Origin: Rhinopithecus roxellana
Taxonomy: Eukaryota; Chordata; Mammalia; Primates; Cercopithecidae
Assembly: GCF_007565055.1 (NCBI RefSeq)
Contig: NC_044553.1
Location: forward strand, 43,017,420 to 43,081,419
DNA length: 64,000 bases
Direction: 5' to 3'
The translations under genes and the position numbers were made by a program. Every line of letters starts with the position of its first letter. The first letter of the stretch is position 1. Below, piece after piece: positions 11,641-24,587 of the stretch. The notes under the pieces were generated by a model. It had not been told where the DNA came from and ran no database searches. It saw only the letters and a list, made by a program, of their open reading frames with translations.

Positions 11641-11940
11641 GGCCAGGTACGGTGGCTCATGCCTGCAATCCCAGCAGTTTGGGAGGCTGAGGTCAGAGGA
11701 TCACTTGCAATCAGGAGTTCAAGACCAGTTTGGCCAACATGGTGAAACCCCATCTTTACGGAAAATACAAAAATTTGTTGGGCACGGTGGTAGGTGCCTG
11801 TAGTCCCAGCTACTCAGCAGGCTGAGGCAGGAGACTCTCTTGCACTTAGGCAGCAGAGGCTGCAGTGAGCCGAGATTGTGCCACTGCACTCTAGCCTGGG
11901 CAACAGAGTGAGACTCTGTTTCAAAAAAAAAAACAAAAAT
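11641..11940 (+). mobile_element. Alu
   Basis: Full-length plus-strand Alu from GGCCAGGTACGGTGG to its A tail. Confidence 0.9.
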
Positions 11941-12063
11941 CAAGTCAAGTGAGAAACTGAAACTTGAGGGCTTACGCAGGTAAGAAAACGACTGAGCTAA
12001 ATCATCTATCATAGTAGGAAGTAAATAGTATGTATAAAATTTATAAATCAAGAAATAGAGGCA

Positions 12064-12524
12064 CAGCCAGGCGTGGTGGCTCACGCCTGTAATCCCAGTT
12101 CTTTGGGAGGCCGAGGCGGGTGGATCATGAGGTCAGGAGATCGAGACCATCCTGGCTAATACGGTGAAACCCCATCTGTACTAAAAATACAAAAAATTAG
12201 CCGGGTGAGGCAGCGGGTGCCTGTAGTCCCAGCTACTCAGGAGGCTCAGGCAGGAGAGAGGCGTGAACCCGGGAGGTGGAGCTTGCAGTGAGCCGAGATT
12301 GCACCACTGCACTCCAGCCTGGGCAACAGAGTGAGACTCCATCTCAAAAAAAAAAATTAGCCAGGTGTGGTGGTGCAGGCTTGTAATCCCAGCTACTCAG
12401 GAGGCTGAGGCAGGAGAGTCACTTGAACCCAGGAGGCAGAGGTTGCAGTGAGTCAAGACTGTGCCACAGCACTCTAGCCTGGGCGACAGAGTGAGATTCA
12501 TCTCAAAAGAAAAAAAAAAAAAAA
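12064..12524 (+). mobile_element. Three-arm Alu (left-right-right)
   Basis: A full Alu (12064 to about 12357) is followed without a break by a second right arm (TTAGCCAGGTGTGG to the A tail). One duplication flanks the whole: AGAAATAGAGGCA 12051-12063 and AGAAACAGAGGCA 12525-12537 (12 of 13 match). The first unit looks AluY-like and the extra right arm more AluS-like. Confidence 0.75.
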
Positions 12525-12537
12525 AGAAACAGAGGCA

Positions 12538-13431
12538 AAAATCAAAAATATTGTCTATAGTTATGGATCATAAAAATAAAACTTCGAGGGTAGAATAGTT
12601 GTATTGGTAAAAATTTCAAACTACGTTATTTTCTTTATATTTTGCAATAATCTTAGATTGAAAGAAAAGTTGCAAAAAACAGTACAAAGATTTCCTATAT
12701 GCCTTTCATCTAGATGTCCTTTATGTTACCATTTTACATAATCATACTTCAGTGATGGAAACCAGGAAATTAACATTGATACACTACTATTAACAAAACT
12801 TTAAGACCCTCTCTGAATTTCACCAGTTTTTTTTTTTTTTTTCCCCATCATGCTTTTTCTGTCCTAGAATTCAACCCAGGAACCCGTAATTCATTTAGCA
12901 GTCACGTATCTTTAAGTCAACTCCAATCTGGGACAGTTATTCAGTCTTTTCTGGTCTTCCATGACTTTGACACTTTTGAAGAGTAAGTTATTTTGTAGAC
13001 TGTGTCTCAATGTGGGTTTTTCTGCTGTTTTCTCATTATTAGATTGAGGTTACGCATTTTTGGTAAGAAGGCCACAAGCGATGCCGTGGCCTTCGCAGTG
13101 CCTCATATCAGGGTCGGGTGGTATATGATGTCAAATGGCTTATTCTTGCTGAAGTTAACCTTGATCACTTGGTTAAGATGGTGTCTACAGTGTTTCTCCA
13201 CCATAAAGTTACTATTTTTCTTGGCAATTAATATCTTTGGAGAGATGCACTGAGAATATGCTCATGTCCTATTTTCTCCTCACTTTTGGCCACTTCAGCA
13301 TCCATCCGTGGATCTTGTTTGCCTAATCATGCTTTTCAATTCCTTGTTCTTCTCACATTAATTGGAATTCTTCTGCAAGGAAGAGTAATCTAACCTATAT
13401 ATAGTATTTTTAATTTTTCATTTTTTTCAGA
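12538..13431. other. Intergenic sequence, no feature recognised
   Basis: AT-rich DNA that may contain an ancient LINE relic. I see no gene. Confidence 0.4.
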
Positions 13432-13530
13432 AACAGAGTCTTGCTCTGTCGCCCAGGCTGGAGTGCAGTGGCGCTTTCATACCTCACTGCAGCATTGAAT
13501 TCCTAGCCTCTCAAAGTGCTGGGATTCCAT
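13432..13530 (-). mobile_element. Alu fragment with internal deletion
   Basis: Minus-strand Alu sequence with CAGAGTCTTGCTCTGTCGCC at one end and AAAGTGCTGGGATTCC at the other; the middle is missing. Confidence 0.8.
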
Positions 13531-14249
13531 GTATTTATTTATTCAATTATTTGTTTATCTCAGTATGGACTCATGCATATTTATTTTATTCTATGGGTCA
13601 AAACTTAATACTGTCATTATTTATTTTTTTGCTCAATTTGTTCCAGCTTTCTCTATCAGGAGCTCCTTCAGGTTGGCGCCTGTATCCTTTTGATGTTCCT
13701 TTATTAGTTTTAGAGCTTTCCTTACTTTCTGTAACCACAAGAGATTCCAGGCTCATCTTTAATTTTTCCTGCCCCAGCCCTGGATTAAACTATTTTTTCC
13801 AAAGAGACCTGGTTCCTTTTACTGGAGAATAATAGATGTATGTGTGTATGTATGTTTGTATGTATGTATGTATCTTTATATATATTACAAACCACAAGTT
13901 CACTGTTATTCCTGCAAATCTAATCCAACACCATAGAGCTCCTTCTAGCCTTTCCCCTTTTTCTTACTGGTAACTTCCTTCTGGAACCTTGAGAAATGTA
14001 GCTTTCAGTATCTACAGTATATTTACTTATTTATTCTGTATTGGTATATACCTACAGTCATTTCAGAATTACTTATTAACTAGAGTACAGTATTTACATA
14101 GTTTGTCTTTGGCCTTATATTATCCAATCAAAATACTGCTTTGCAAAGTTATTTAGGTTATTTCTTCCTTACTCCTTTCAGTGAAGTTATCTGCAATTCA
14201 ATTAAGTTTTTATTATTTTATGCTACTTTGGACTCCCCCAGTCCTGGTT

Positions 14250-14250
<1 letters not shown>
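13531..14250. other. Intergenic AT-rich sequence
   Basis: It contains the (GTAT)n microsatellite and nothing else that I recognise. Confidence 0.45.
13836..13873. repeat. (GTAT)n microsatellite
   Basis: About nine imperfect GTAT/GTTT units. Confidence 0.85.
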
Positions 14251-14284
<34 letters not shown>

Positions 14285-14553
14285 AGACAGGGTCTTGCTC
14301 TGTTGCCCAGGATGGAGTGGAGTGGCATGATCATAGCTCACTGCCACTGTAGCCTCGACCTCCCAGGCTTAAGTCATCTTCCCGACTCATCCCCTCAAGT
14401 AGCTGGGACTATAGGTTTTCACATCATGCCCGGCTAATTTTTTTTTTTTTTTTTTTTTTTGTAGAGAAGGGGTTTGCCATGCTGCCCAGGCTGGTCTCAA
14501 ACTCCTGGGCTCAAGCAATGCACCCGCCTTGGCCGCCCAAAGTGCTGGGATAT
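14251..14553 (-). mobile_element. Alu
   Basis: Minus-strand Alu with a 33-base T tail and a second T run of about 22 in the middle linker (from 14439). It breaks off after AAGTGCTGGGATA, lacking the last left-arm bases. Confidence 0.9.
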
Positions 14554-14736
14554 GGCTCTCTTCTTATATGAACTGCAGTCGTACTGGATTCAGGTCCTAC
14601 CCTACTCTAGTATGACCTCATTTTAACTGATTACATTGGCAATCACTCCATTTCCAAATAAGGTCACATTCTGAGGTACGGGGAGTTAGGACTTCAACAT
14701 ATCATTTTGGGAGGGATGCAATTCAACCTTTAACAG
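14554..14736 (-). repeat. MLT1 LTR fragment (ERVL-MaLR)
   Basis: The antisense MLT1 pattern is visible: AATAAGGTCACATTCTGAGG, GTTAGGACTTCAACATAT and GATGCAATTCAACC. It is an old non-coding LTR relic. Confidence 0.65.
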
Positions 14737-14926
14737 TAACCTTTGTCTTTAGTTTCTGGCTTACCCTCCCTGTATTTCTTCTGAACAAACACATACAGTA
14801 AGTTCTCACTTAAGGTCATTGATAGGCTCTTGGAAACTTCAACTTTTAAGTGAAATGAAGTATAACAAAACCAATTTTACTATAGTTCCACACAAAATTT
14901 CTAATCACAAAAACATCACCAAACTT

Positions 14927-15210
14927 TTTTTTGATACAAAGTCTCACTCTGTCGCCCAGGCTCGTGCAGTGGCGCAATCTCGGCTCACTGCAAGCTCCGC
15001 CTCCTGGGTTCACGCCATTCTCCTGCCTCAGCCTCCTGAGTAGCTGGGACTACAGGTGCCCGCCACCACGCCCGGCTAATTTTTGTATTTTTAGTAGAGA
15101 CGGGGTTTCACCATGTTAGCCAGGATGGTCTCGATCTCCTGACCTCGTGATCCGCCCACCTCGGCCTCCCAAAGTGCTGGGATTACAGGCTTGAGCCACC
15201 GCGCCCGGCC
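14927..15210 (-). mobile_element. AluY
   Basis: It ends TTGAGCCACCGCGCCCGGCC and is flanked by a short duplication CCAAACTT (14919-14926 and 15211-15218). Confidence 0.9.
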
Positions 15211-15240
15211 CCAAACTTCTAAATAAAGATCCCAAACACA

Positions 15241-15550
15241 AGCTGGGCATCGGGGCTCACGCTTGTAATCCCAGAACTTTGGGAGGCCGAGCTGGGTGGA
15301 TCATCTGAGGTCAGGAGTTCACGATCAGCCTGACCAACATGGAGAAACCCCGTCTCTACTAAAAATACAAAAGCTGGGCGTGGTGGCGCATGCCTGTAAT
15401 CCCAGCTACTCAGGAGGCTGAGGCAGGAGAATTGCTTGAACCTGAGAGGCGGAGGTTGCGGTGAGCCAAGATCACAACATCGTACTCCAGTCTGGGCGAC
15501 ATAAGTGAAACTCTGTCTCAAAACAACAACAAACAACAACAACAACAAAA
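15241..15550 (+). mobile_element. Alu
   Basis: Plus-strand Alu from AGCTGGGCATCGGGG to a tail of (CAA)n repeats. Confidence 0.9.
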
Positions 15551-15564
15551 CCCCAAACACTTCT

Positions 15565-15865
15565 CTTTTTTTTTTTTTCTTTGAGACAGAGTCTCACTCT
15601 GTCACCTAGGCTGGAGTGCAGTGGCACTATCTCGGCTCACTGCAACCTCTGCCTCCCAGGTTCAAGTGATTCTCCTGCCTCAGCCTCCTGAGTAGCTGGG
15701 ACTACAGGCGCCCGCCACCACTCCTGGCTAATTTTTGTATTTTTAGTAGAGAGAGCATTTGGCCATGTTGGCCAGGCTCGTCTCGAACTCCTGACCTCAG
15801 GTGATCGGCCCGCCTCAGCCTCCCAAAGTGCTGGGATTACAGGCATGAACCACCACACCCAGCCT
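15565..15865 (-). mobile_element. Alu
   Basis: Flanked by the perfect 13-bp duplication CCCAAACACTTCT (15552-15564 and 15866-15878). It is head-to-head with the preceding Alu. Confidence 0.93.
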
Positions 15866-15946
15866 CCCAAACACTTCTAATATTAAACATTGAAGTAAAT
15901 GTGAGTTACACTTATATTTAACAAAGATGAAAACAAACAAGATAAT

Positions 15947-16246
15947 TGCTGGGTGCAGTGGCTCACATCTGTAATCCCAGCACTTTGAGAGGTTGAGGCA
16001 GAGGATCGTTTGAGCCCAGGAGTTCGAGACCAGCCTGGGTGACATAGGGAGACCCCATTCCTACAAGAAAGAAAAAGAAGAATATTAACCAGGCATGGTG
16101 GCACATGGTGGCACATGGTCCCAGCTACTTGGGAAGCTGAGGTAGGAGGATTGCTTGGGCCCAGGAGGTCAAGGCTGCAGTGAGCTATGACTGCATCACT
16201 GCACTGTGGCCTGAGCAAGACACTGTCTTAAAAAAAAAAAAAAAAA
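15947..16246 (+). mobile_element. Alu (J type)
   Basis: Diverged plus-strand Alu from TTGCTGGGTGCAGTGGC to an A tail of about 17, with a small internal GGTGGCACAT duplication. Confidence 0.88.
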
Positions 16247-16784
16247 TTATCCAACTTTTGGTGAATCAGTAAGTGATGGCAGTCATAGTGATGGTGGGTT
16301 ACATCAAAGAATAAATGTTTGCAAAGGGAGATTATAAGGAGTACCTCCTCCCACCACACAGTGCAAAAACAGTCATACATACGGCGGGCTCCCTGAGTCC
16401 TTTCACACACTGCTATTTGTCAAGCATGTGTATAATTATCTACTTCACGGATTTTTATTTTACAATAACTTGTGTGCATTCATTCACTCATTTTCCAACC
16501 TGCTCACGCCAGCTCAGGATCCGAGGTGGCCCAGGTCTATCCCAACAGCTCAGGGAGCAAGGTGGGAACCAATCCTGGACAGGACGCCATCCCAACACAG
16601 AGTGCACATACACACTTACTCATCCTGGCCAACTGAGACATGCCAGTTCACCTAAAGGGCACATCTTTGGGATGCGGGAGGAAAGCAGAGTATCCAGAGA
16701 AAACCCACACTTACCTGGGGAGGGTGTGTGAATTCTGGCACAGTGGCCTCAGTTGGGAATCGACTTGTTTTCCTCATGAATCTT

Positions 16785-17088
16785 TTTTTTTTTTTTTTTT
16801 TTTTTGAGACGGAGTCTTGCTCTGTCGCCCGAGCTGGAGTGCAGTGGCCGGATCTCAGCTCACTGCAAGCTCCGCCTCCCGGGTTTACGCCATTCTCCTG
16901 CCTCAGCCTCCCGAGTAGCTGGGACTACAGGTGCCCGCCACCTCGCCCGGCTAGTTTTTTGTATTTTTCAGTAGAGATGGGGTTTCACTGTGTTAGCCAG
17001 GATGGTCTCGATCTCCTGACCTCGTGATCCGCCCGTCTTGGCCTCCCAAATTGCTGGGATTACAGGCTTGAGCCACCGCACCCGGCCG
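16785..17088 (-). mobile_element. AluY, young
   Basis: Perfect 12-bp duplication CTCATGAATCTT (16773-16784 and 17089-17100) and the same monkey-type AluY sequence as the elements near 1164 and 1695. Confidence 0.94.
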
Positions 17089-17286
17089 CTCATGAATCTT
17101 ATAATGAAACATTGTTGAAGAAAAGATGTTATTCGAGGAACTGCTATACATGTATTTTTTCTTATATTCCTTCTTTATTACATGTAGGATAGCATACTAT
17201 CAATGTTCTTTTGCATGTTATTTTTCACTTCACAGTATATCCTAGAATCTGCTGATACCAGGTTTATACTCTTATTTTATTTTATT

Positions 17287-17572
17287 TTTTTGAGACAGAG
17301 TTTTGCTGTTGTTGCCTAGGCTGGAGTGCAATGGCGTGATCTTGGCTCACCACAACCTCCGCCTTCCAGGTTCAAGCAATTCTCCTGCCTCAGCCTCCCA
17401 AGTAGCTGGGATTACAGGCATGCACCACCACGCCCAGCTAATTTTTATTATTTTTAGTAGAGATGGGGTTTCTCTATGTTGGTCAGGCTGGTCTCAAACT
17501 CCGACCTCAGGTGATCCACCTGCCTCGGCCTCCCAAAGTGCTGGATTACAGGTGTGAGCCATTGCTACGGAC
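17287..17572 (-). mobile_element. Alu
   Basis: Minus-strand Alu from TTTTGAGACAGAGTTTTGC to GAGCCATTGC. Confidence 0.9.
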
Positions 17573-17579
17573 CTCCTCA

Positions 17580-18440
17580 TTCTTTTATAGAGCCACTTAG
17601 TACTTTACTTTATGGATGAGCCATAGTTGATTCAATCAGTCTCCTATGATTGAGCATTTAGATTTGTAATGGCCAGAAATGATGCAATGAATAACTTTGT
17701 GCATATATATTTTTTCACATTGTTAGAACTATATCTTCAAGATGATTCCTAGAAGTGCTATTGCTGAGTCAAATTGCATATGTAGTTTTGTTAGGTATTG
17801 CCAAATTCTCTTTGCAGTTTGCATTTCTACCAGCAATGTATGAGAATGCCTGTTTCCTCACAGCCCACAGAATGTATCACCATACTTTTTTTTTTTTGCC
17901 AATATGATAGCTGAGTATCTGACTGTCTAATCTGCATTTCTCTAATTATGAGTGAATCTGAACAGTTTTTCATATATTTGAAAAAGATCTTGCGCATTTT
18001 CTGTTGGGTTTTGGTCATTTGTCCATTATGTTTTAAACATCTTTATCAACTTCATAATATACTACAAAATTCACCCCTTTCAAGCATACCGGTTTTAGTG
18101 TATTCACAGAATTCTGCATCCAAACACAATCTGAGTTTAGAACATCTTCATTACCAAAAAGAAACCCTAAACTCACTCCCTATTATCCCTCATCCCTCAG
18201 CTTTATGCATTTACTAACCTACTTTCCGTCTTTATGGATTTGCCTATTTTAGACACGTCATATAAACGAGTCATATAACATATGCTCTTTTGTGACTGAC
18301 TTCTTTCTCTTAGCATGACATTTTCAAGGTTCATCCACACTGCAGAATGCATCAGTATTTCATTCTTTTTATGGCTGAATATTCCATTGTATGAATATAC
18401 CACATTTTGTTTATCCATTCATCAGGCAACAGACATGTAT
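17580..18440 (-). repeat. Old L1 relic(s)
   Basis: Antisense LINE-1 3'-region patterns are visible, such as TGGCTGAATATTCCATTGTA and CCACATTTTGTTTATCC near 18370-18420. They are strongly diverged. There may be two fragments joined near 18050. Confidence 0.65.
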
Positions 18441-18777
18441 GCTATTTCCACTCTTTGCCTACTGCTAAAAGCACCATTTAGAAAAATGTCAATTTTCGTT
18501 CTCAGATTTAAGATGCCACCTTTAAAATCTACTAAATTTTTGATATGTACTCTGGTCTATTTTGGGGCTTTCTATTCTGTTTTACTGGCCTATTTATCTA
18601 TTTATGTGGTACTACCACACTTTTAATCACAGAGGATTTATAGTACAATACATTTCAATGTCCTATAGAGTTACTCAGCTTTCATAGCTTTTCTTCAGTG
18701 TTTTCCCACCTATTCTTGGATATCTGTTTTTCCATGTAAACTTTGATATCAACTCATCTAAGAAAAGTTATTAGTAG

Positions 18778-19070
18778 GCCAGGCACCGTGGCTGATGCCT
18801 GTAATCCCAGCACTTTGGGAGGCCGAGGCAGCCTGACCAACATGGAGAAACCCCATCTCTACTAAAAATACAAAATTAGCTGGATGTGGTGGCAGATGCC
18901 TGTAATCCCAGCTACTCGGAAGGCTGAGGCTGGAGAATCGCTTGACGCTTGAACCCGGGAGGCAGAGGTTGGGGTGAGCTGAGATAGTGGTGAGCTGAGA
19001 TCACGCCATTGCACTCCAGCCTGGGCAACAAGAGTGAATCATAGTCTCCAAAAAAAAAAAAAAAAAAAAA
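18778..19070 (+). mobile_element. Alu with internal rearrangements
   Basis: Plus-strand Alu lacking part of the left arm (GAGGCAGCCTGACC junction), with a small duplication of GTGAGCTGAGAT near 18974-19000 and an A tail. Confidence 0.9.
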
Positions 19071-20674
19071 AGCTTGTTAGTATCACATTAGGTTTTAAAT
19101 TAAGTTAGGGAAAATGACGTCTTTATAATGTTGAGTCATCCTATGCAAGAATAGAAGCTATCCTTTCATTTATTCAAGAAAGCTTTTGTTTCAGAAATGT
19201 CAAATTACATTTGAAAATGTACTTGTTTTTTAACCACATTAGGGACTGTATTTTTTTCAGAACGTGATACCATACAAAATGGATAAAATATATATCACAT
19301 TGTCTGCAGAAAAAAACACCAATATCTTAAAATGCTAATCTGACTCACACAGTTAAGTAATGTTTTAAAAGCCTGTAGTCTGATTGACCAGTGCCTCTGA
19401 TGAAGTTTTTATCAATCTCAGCTGCAGAAGGACGCTTTAGGCCGCCAGGAAATGCCAGAGATACAGGATTATTTTCTTTTTTGGATCTTCCTCTCAGTGC
19501 TCTGCAGGAAGCCAGATCTTTCCCACCTAAACCATAAAACTTCTTAAGATAAACAGTTTCTCTCTTCTTGAAGAGAGGGAAAGGGAGGCTGATATAACCA
19601 GTGGTGTCAGTGATCTGAGATAAAAACTGTCAGAATAAAGTAAAGGAGAAAAAGTAAGCATTTAAGTGTTTGTAGTCAGGACAGAAAGCCCTTGTAATAG
19701 ATCAGGTGTTGGTTATATTGCAGATAATTGACACATACACATCCACACTTTCTACCCTCATACACATACACGCAGAGGTGAGAGGATGACAGAAAAAAAC
19801 TTATCAAGACACAGAGAACAAAGAACTCAGAGGTATAGAACAAAGGCCCTCAGTAAGCCACCCTAGCTGAAGAATCTTTACCACGGCCTCCTCTGTAAGT
19901 CAAGTCTGGTGTTCTGAGCCAAAAGCATCTCAAAACATTAGATTTCTAATTGGTTGTAATATTTAACTATTTAGGACATTTTATCTATTGCTGGTATTCA
20001 AGTTATTTTGAGAATACTGTTCACTGCGAGTCCTGGTTTAAGAATCTAAGAAGTCTGTATGAAAAAATGCAAATCTGGCTAGGTCCTACTGCCCATTAGT
20101 CCCTGGATCAGGAATGGACAGTTTACATTTCATTTATCTACACCCACAGTGTCTGGAAGAGAGAAAGAAACACTAACTATATGACTGATACTCCAGATAG
20201 AGGGTCTGCCTCCAAACCTCACCTGCGGGTCAGGCTGAGTGAGATTTAGGTGAGCTCATTAGTCCTAGACACAAGCTCTGAAGTTGTAGGGTCAAGATAC
20301 CACCCAGAGAGGCTGACTTCACCTTCTAGACCTGCTCCTAATTTGCAGGGCAGCCAAAGACAAACCCTTGCTGTGTCTTGTTTTCCCTTTCGGAGCTAGC
20401 AGATGACAATGACAAAGTGTGCCCTACCTCCTTTACTGGCATTTAATAAGAGGAGACAACAAATGTGAAAATGCATTAAAGTGAATTAAAAGTGAGATCT
20501 GAATGTAAGAGTGATTCAGTGAATTGTGTTCCAGCATTCTTCAATGTCCTAATGAGGAAGAAAATGAACAATTAGATAGCTTTCCAGCATATTTATCATG
20601 GATTTTAAAAGTATCCACTCACTTAGTGACTGAGTCACTCTTCCAACCTCTGTTGTATGCATGTTAGATCATTT
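19071..20674. other. Intergenic sequence, unique
   Basis: 1.6 kb without a repeat I can name and without a convincing coding frame. Confidence 0.5.
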
Positions 20675-20688
20675 TAAAAGGGCTGGGA

Positions 20689-21003
20689 GGCCGGGCACCG
20701 TGACTCACCCCTGTAATCCCGGCACTCTGGGGGGCCGAGGTGGGTGGATCACAAGGTCAGGAGATCGAGGCCATCCTGGCTGACACAGTGAAACCCCGTC
20801 TCTACTAAAAATACAAAAAATTAGCCGGGCAAGGTGGCGGGCGCCTGTAGTCCCAGCTATTCGGGAGGCTGAGGCAGGAGAATGACGTGAACCCGGGAGG
20901 CGGAGCTTGCAGTGAGCCGAGATCCCACCACTGCACTCCAGCCTGGGCCACAGAGCGAGACTCCATCTCAAAATCATAATAATAATAATAATAATACTAA
21001 AAA
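20689..21003 (+). mobile_element. Alu with (AAT)n tail
   Basis: Perfect 14-bp duplication TAAAAGGGCTGGGA (20675-20688 and 21004-21017). The tail has become an (AAT)n microsatellite. Confidence 0.94.
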
Positions 21004-21017
21004 TAAAAGGGCTGGGA

Positions 21018-23537
21018 AACCTCTGTTCCACCAGCTGAAAAGACTTCCAAGCCCCCATAACTTGGCAAACAGACTTCGGATTGTGGCCGTCCCACATTGC
21101 TGGCAGAGTGGGCTGAGGTTTGAGTCAAAGGAAAAAAACTCTGGAAAAGATTTTGTAGACTCAGAGATGTAGTGTCTGTTATATGTAACTAGGGAACCAA
21201 TATAATTAAGGAAAACCTCACATTTTTGTCTGTGCCTCTTGATGTAAGCATGTTTGCCCTGAGTTCATGCCCATGGACAGTAAACATCTTTTGGGTAATT
21301 GAATACTTGGAAGTATTTCATGACATAGAGATTTGTGAAATACTTCTCCTACATAAAACCCCAAGTGAAATCTTATGCAGATAAAATCATTCAGACAATG
21401 ACCTATGCTGTGACAAAGACCATCACTGCCCACACTGGAAACTGTTCCAGCTGTTTCTCTTGGTCTGAATTGGTTTCAGGTAGACACAGCCTAAGATAAA
21501 ATGGCAATGCTGAGAATATTGGTCTTCTAGGCTCTTGATCTTCTATTTCAAGGCTCTTTTCCAACCTAGGAGAAATGTCCCTTTTTCTAACCTCTATCAA
21601 TACTGGAACAGCGCTTATCTTTTACTGTCAATACATTTGAGGTCAGAAGTCTTTCCCTTTGCATTATAATTTCAGTTTTCTAAGTATGGAAATGAAAGGC
21701 CTTATTTGCTATTAAGTTTGGCCATCAGAAAACAGGTGGGGGCATATTTGGTTTCTCTTGAACCTCACCATTCCTGCTATGGGGGCCAGCCCCGAGAAAG
21801 AGCTACATTTAGTCATTAAGGAGACTTGAGGGTCATCTGCTATGTGGGATACAAAGGCAGAGAGGAGGGGCTCTCTCTCGCTCCCCTCCAGGGTCTGCTA
21901 CCTTACCTGGTCATCCATCCTGGGGCTGCCAGGGGCTTATTACAGGTAGTGCTTGAGACCACACAGACTCTAGTCCAATCCCTGCCAAGGAGCCTGCATC
22001 CTTGTGCTCTTTTAGGCCTCCCTAGCTCATCTCTAATCTCTATTTCCGTTTCTTCAAGACTCTTCCAAGGGCCTCAGAGCCCATTTTCATTGTGCTTCTC
22101 CTTCCCCAGGGCCACCTGGCCGGTTGCAGCCTCCCCACTCCCCATCCACGCAAACTTCTTCATGGAGGTCACAGGGCTGTTACCCAGCAGTGACGTTATC
22201 CACAGGTGCAGTGGCCAGAGCTCCTACAGCTTTCGGCCTTCTAGCACCTAGATGCCAAAGTGAAGCAAGAGGACCACTTTACAATGCAAGGCACAGGCAA
22301 AGTCTCAGGTGAGAGCAAGTGCAGAGAAATTGGGCCTCGCACCAGGGAGATTGGGAATGGGAGCCAGGTCATCAGCAGCCATCAGGCTACGGCTGTGCGC
22401 ACACATGTGCAGGTGTGGGGAGGAATTCCACCCTGAGTGGAACAGGACACCAGAGAAAACTGTTGGCAATAATTCTAGAACTTGGAATACCTAATAGAGA
22501 CAAAAGAAAAACCTAAACGCCTCCTTTTGGCTAGAAAAACACTACCAATTCCACTGTTCATAGTCTCCCCCGACTTACCACTTATTCTATTAAGTATAAA
22601 ATATATTAGAATTTGCTTATCAGAAGTGATGTTTGGTAATTCAATCAACTTTCTTAGTGTGCTGCACATATAACAGGGTCTCCTCATGGGCTAATGATTA
22701 TTTGCTAATAACCTCCATATCTCTACCCACCTTTAGATCCACAGCCGCCTGCCGGCAGCCTCCCCTCTGACGTCTTCGTGATCCTGTTTGTTTCAGTGGC
22801 GGCACCAGCTCTCATCCAGCTGGCTCAGTGAGAGACTTAGGTGTGGGCCTATACTCCTGTCTGTGCCCTTCCTGCCCTTCCCTCTCCAAAAACAAGGGCA
22901 GTTCAGCCTCCCCACATCTCTGCACCCTGGCTTCTCCAGGCTGACTTCAGACCGCCAGCATCTCTCCCCTGTGTCACTGGAACGCTCGCCAAACTAATGC
23001 CGGCTCCCGGTCTTGCTGCCCCTGGAGAAAGAATGAGCTTTCTAAAGTGCACATCCCATCATACCACCCTTTGGCTTGTAACTTTTGAATAGTTCCCCTA
23101 TTGTTGACAGGATACAGGTCAGATTCCTTTCACCATCAAATCCCTACTATTTCTCACAATATAATCTACTATTTCTCACAATATAATCTGCTATTTCACC
23201 CACTGAGAGTAACTCATAATGGCCTCTGATGATCCCTTGTTTGATTTCACTCTTTCTTTTTCATGGGCCACACGCACTGCTGAAAATTAGAGGGCTGGTT
23301 CCAGTTCAAAGCCTTCAGCTGGGCTGAGCTCCATCTGCAGTCGATTAGCCCTTCTGATCGCATTCTGTTATTCTCCTTGCACCAGAAAAAACAAACAGAT
23401 GCCTCTCCCACAGTCTATGCCTTCCCCTCAGTGTCAGAGGTTGGCTCCCAGGTGACCCCCTGAGACCTCCTCAGCAGTGGCCTTACCCTCCTAGTTGTCC
23501 TGTCTCAACAGTGCTTGTGATTTCTAGCCGTTTTTTT
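21018..23537. other. Intergenic sequence, unique
   Basis: Somewhat more GC-rich between about 21780 and 23050. Open frames up to 141 codons (21826-22251) overlap in several frames and show no domain. It includes the 22-bp tandem duplication at 23144. No gene is supported. Confidence 0.5.
23144..23187. repeat. Two-copy 22-bp tandem duplication
   Basis: The 22-base unit at 23144-23165 is repeated exactly at 23166-23187, followed by a partial third copy. Confidence 0.95.
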
Positions 23538-23690
23538 TCTTTTTTTCTTTCTTTTTTAAATTTTTGAGACAAGGTCCCACTATGTTGCCCAGACTAACCT
23601 CGAACCTCTGGGCTCAAGTGATCCTCACGCCTTAGCCTCCCAAGTAAGCTGAGACTACTTGGCGTGCTCCACCATGCCCAGCTACCGGCT
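23538..23690 (-). mobile_element. Alu fragment, partial
   Basis: Old minus-strand partial Alu with GAGACAAGGTCCCACTATG and CACCATGCCCAGC. Confidence 0.75.
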
Positions 23691-24273
23691 GTTTCTTTCT
23701 GATAAACCACCCTGATGCCCATCTGCCTCTGTTCTGGTGATGATCTTTCAAGGTGCTAGATCCAGCACTTCATACTGAATGCTGCTTCCCAGGCATTCCC
23801 AAGTTTGCTTCTGCCCACAGCTTCCATGACCTTCAGTAGGGAACACCTTCAGTATTGTTGGCACCACCTCAGAACTTGGGGGGTGACTCTCAGCAAAATT
23901 CCTGTCTCTCTAGGAGCTACAGTGGCACACTCAGGTGTGACTTGGGGGCTTAGCCTACCTCTATGTAATCCACATCAGCCTCTCACCCGAGCCACCGCTA
24001 GTAAATATATAACCTAAGTGAAAGTCATGTGCTTACAGTGGAAACGCGGCTCCTCCTCGAACCAGACCACCATCCATAAGCTCCTGAGTGTAAATCATAT
24101 TATATTTTTTTATTTTTGGTGTAGGCATTTTAACCTGGCTGTGCATATGTATTTTCTAAACATTCTACAATTTGCACATGTTCCATTTAAAATAAAACAG
24201 AGTAAGTGATTTTAAAATTTAAAGAGGTGAAAGAAACCGTAAGAAAACAGACGCTTTAAATGAGGTGGTTTCA

Positions 24274-24587
24274 GCTGGGTGAGGTGACTCACAGCTGTAA
24301 TCCCAACACTTTGAGAGATTGAGTTGGGTGGATAACTTGAGGTCAGGAGTTCGAGACCTGCTTGGCCAACATGGGGAAACCCCGTCTCTACTAAAATTAC
24401 AAAAAATTAGCGGTGGCAGGCACCTGTAATTCCAGCTACTGGGGAGGCTGAGACACAAGAATCGCTTGAACCCGGCGGGGGCAGGGGGCAGAGGTTGCAG
24501 TGAGCTAAGATTTTGCCACTGCACTCCAGCCTGGGTGACAGAGTGAGACTCCATCACCCCCGCAAAAAAAAAAAAAGAAAAAAAAAA
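24274..24587 (+). mobile_element. Alu
   Basis: Flanked by an 11-bp duplication AGGTGGTTTCA (24263-24273 and 24588-24598). Confidence 0.93.

Noticed and set aside
21826..22251. 141-codon open frame in intergenic DNA
   Set aside because: There is no domain, no splice or promoter context and no codon pattern, and other frames over the same bases are also open. Chance is the simplest explanation.
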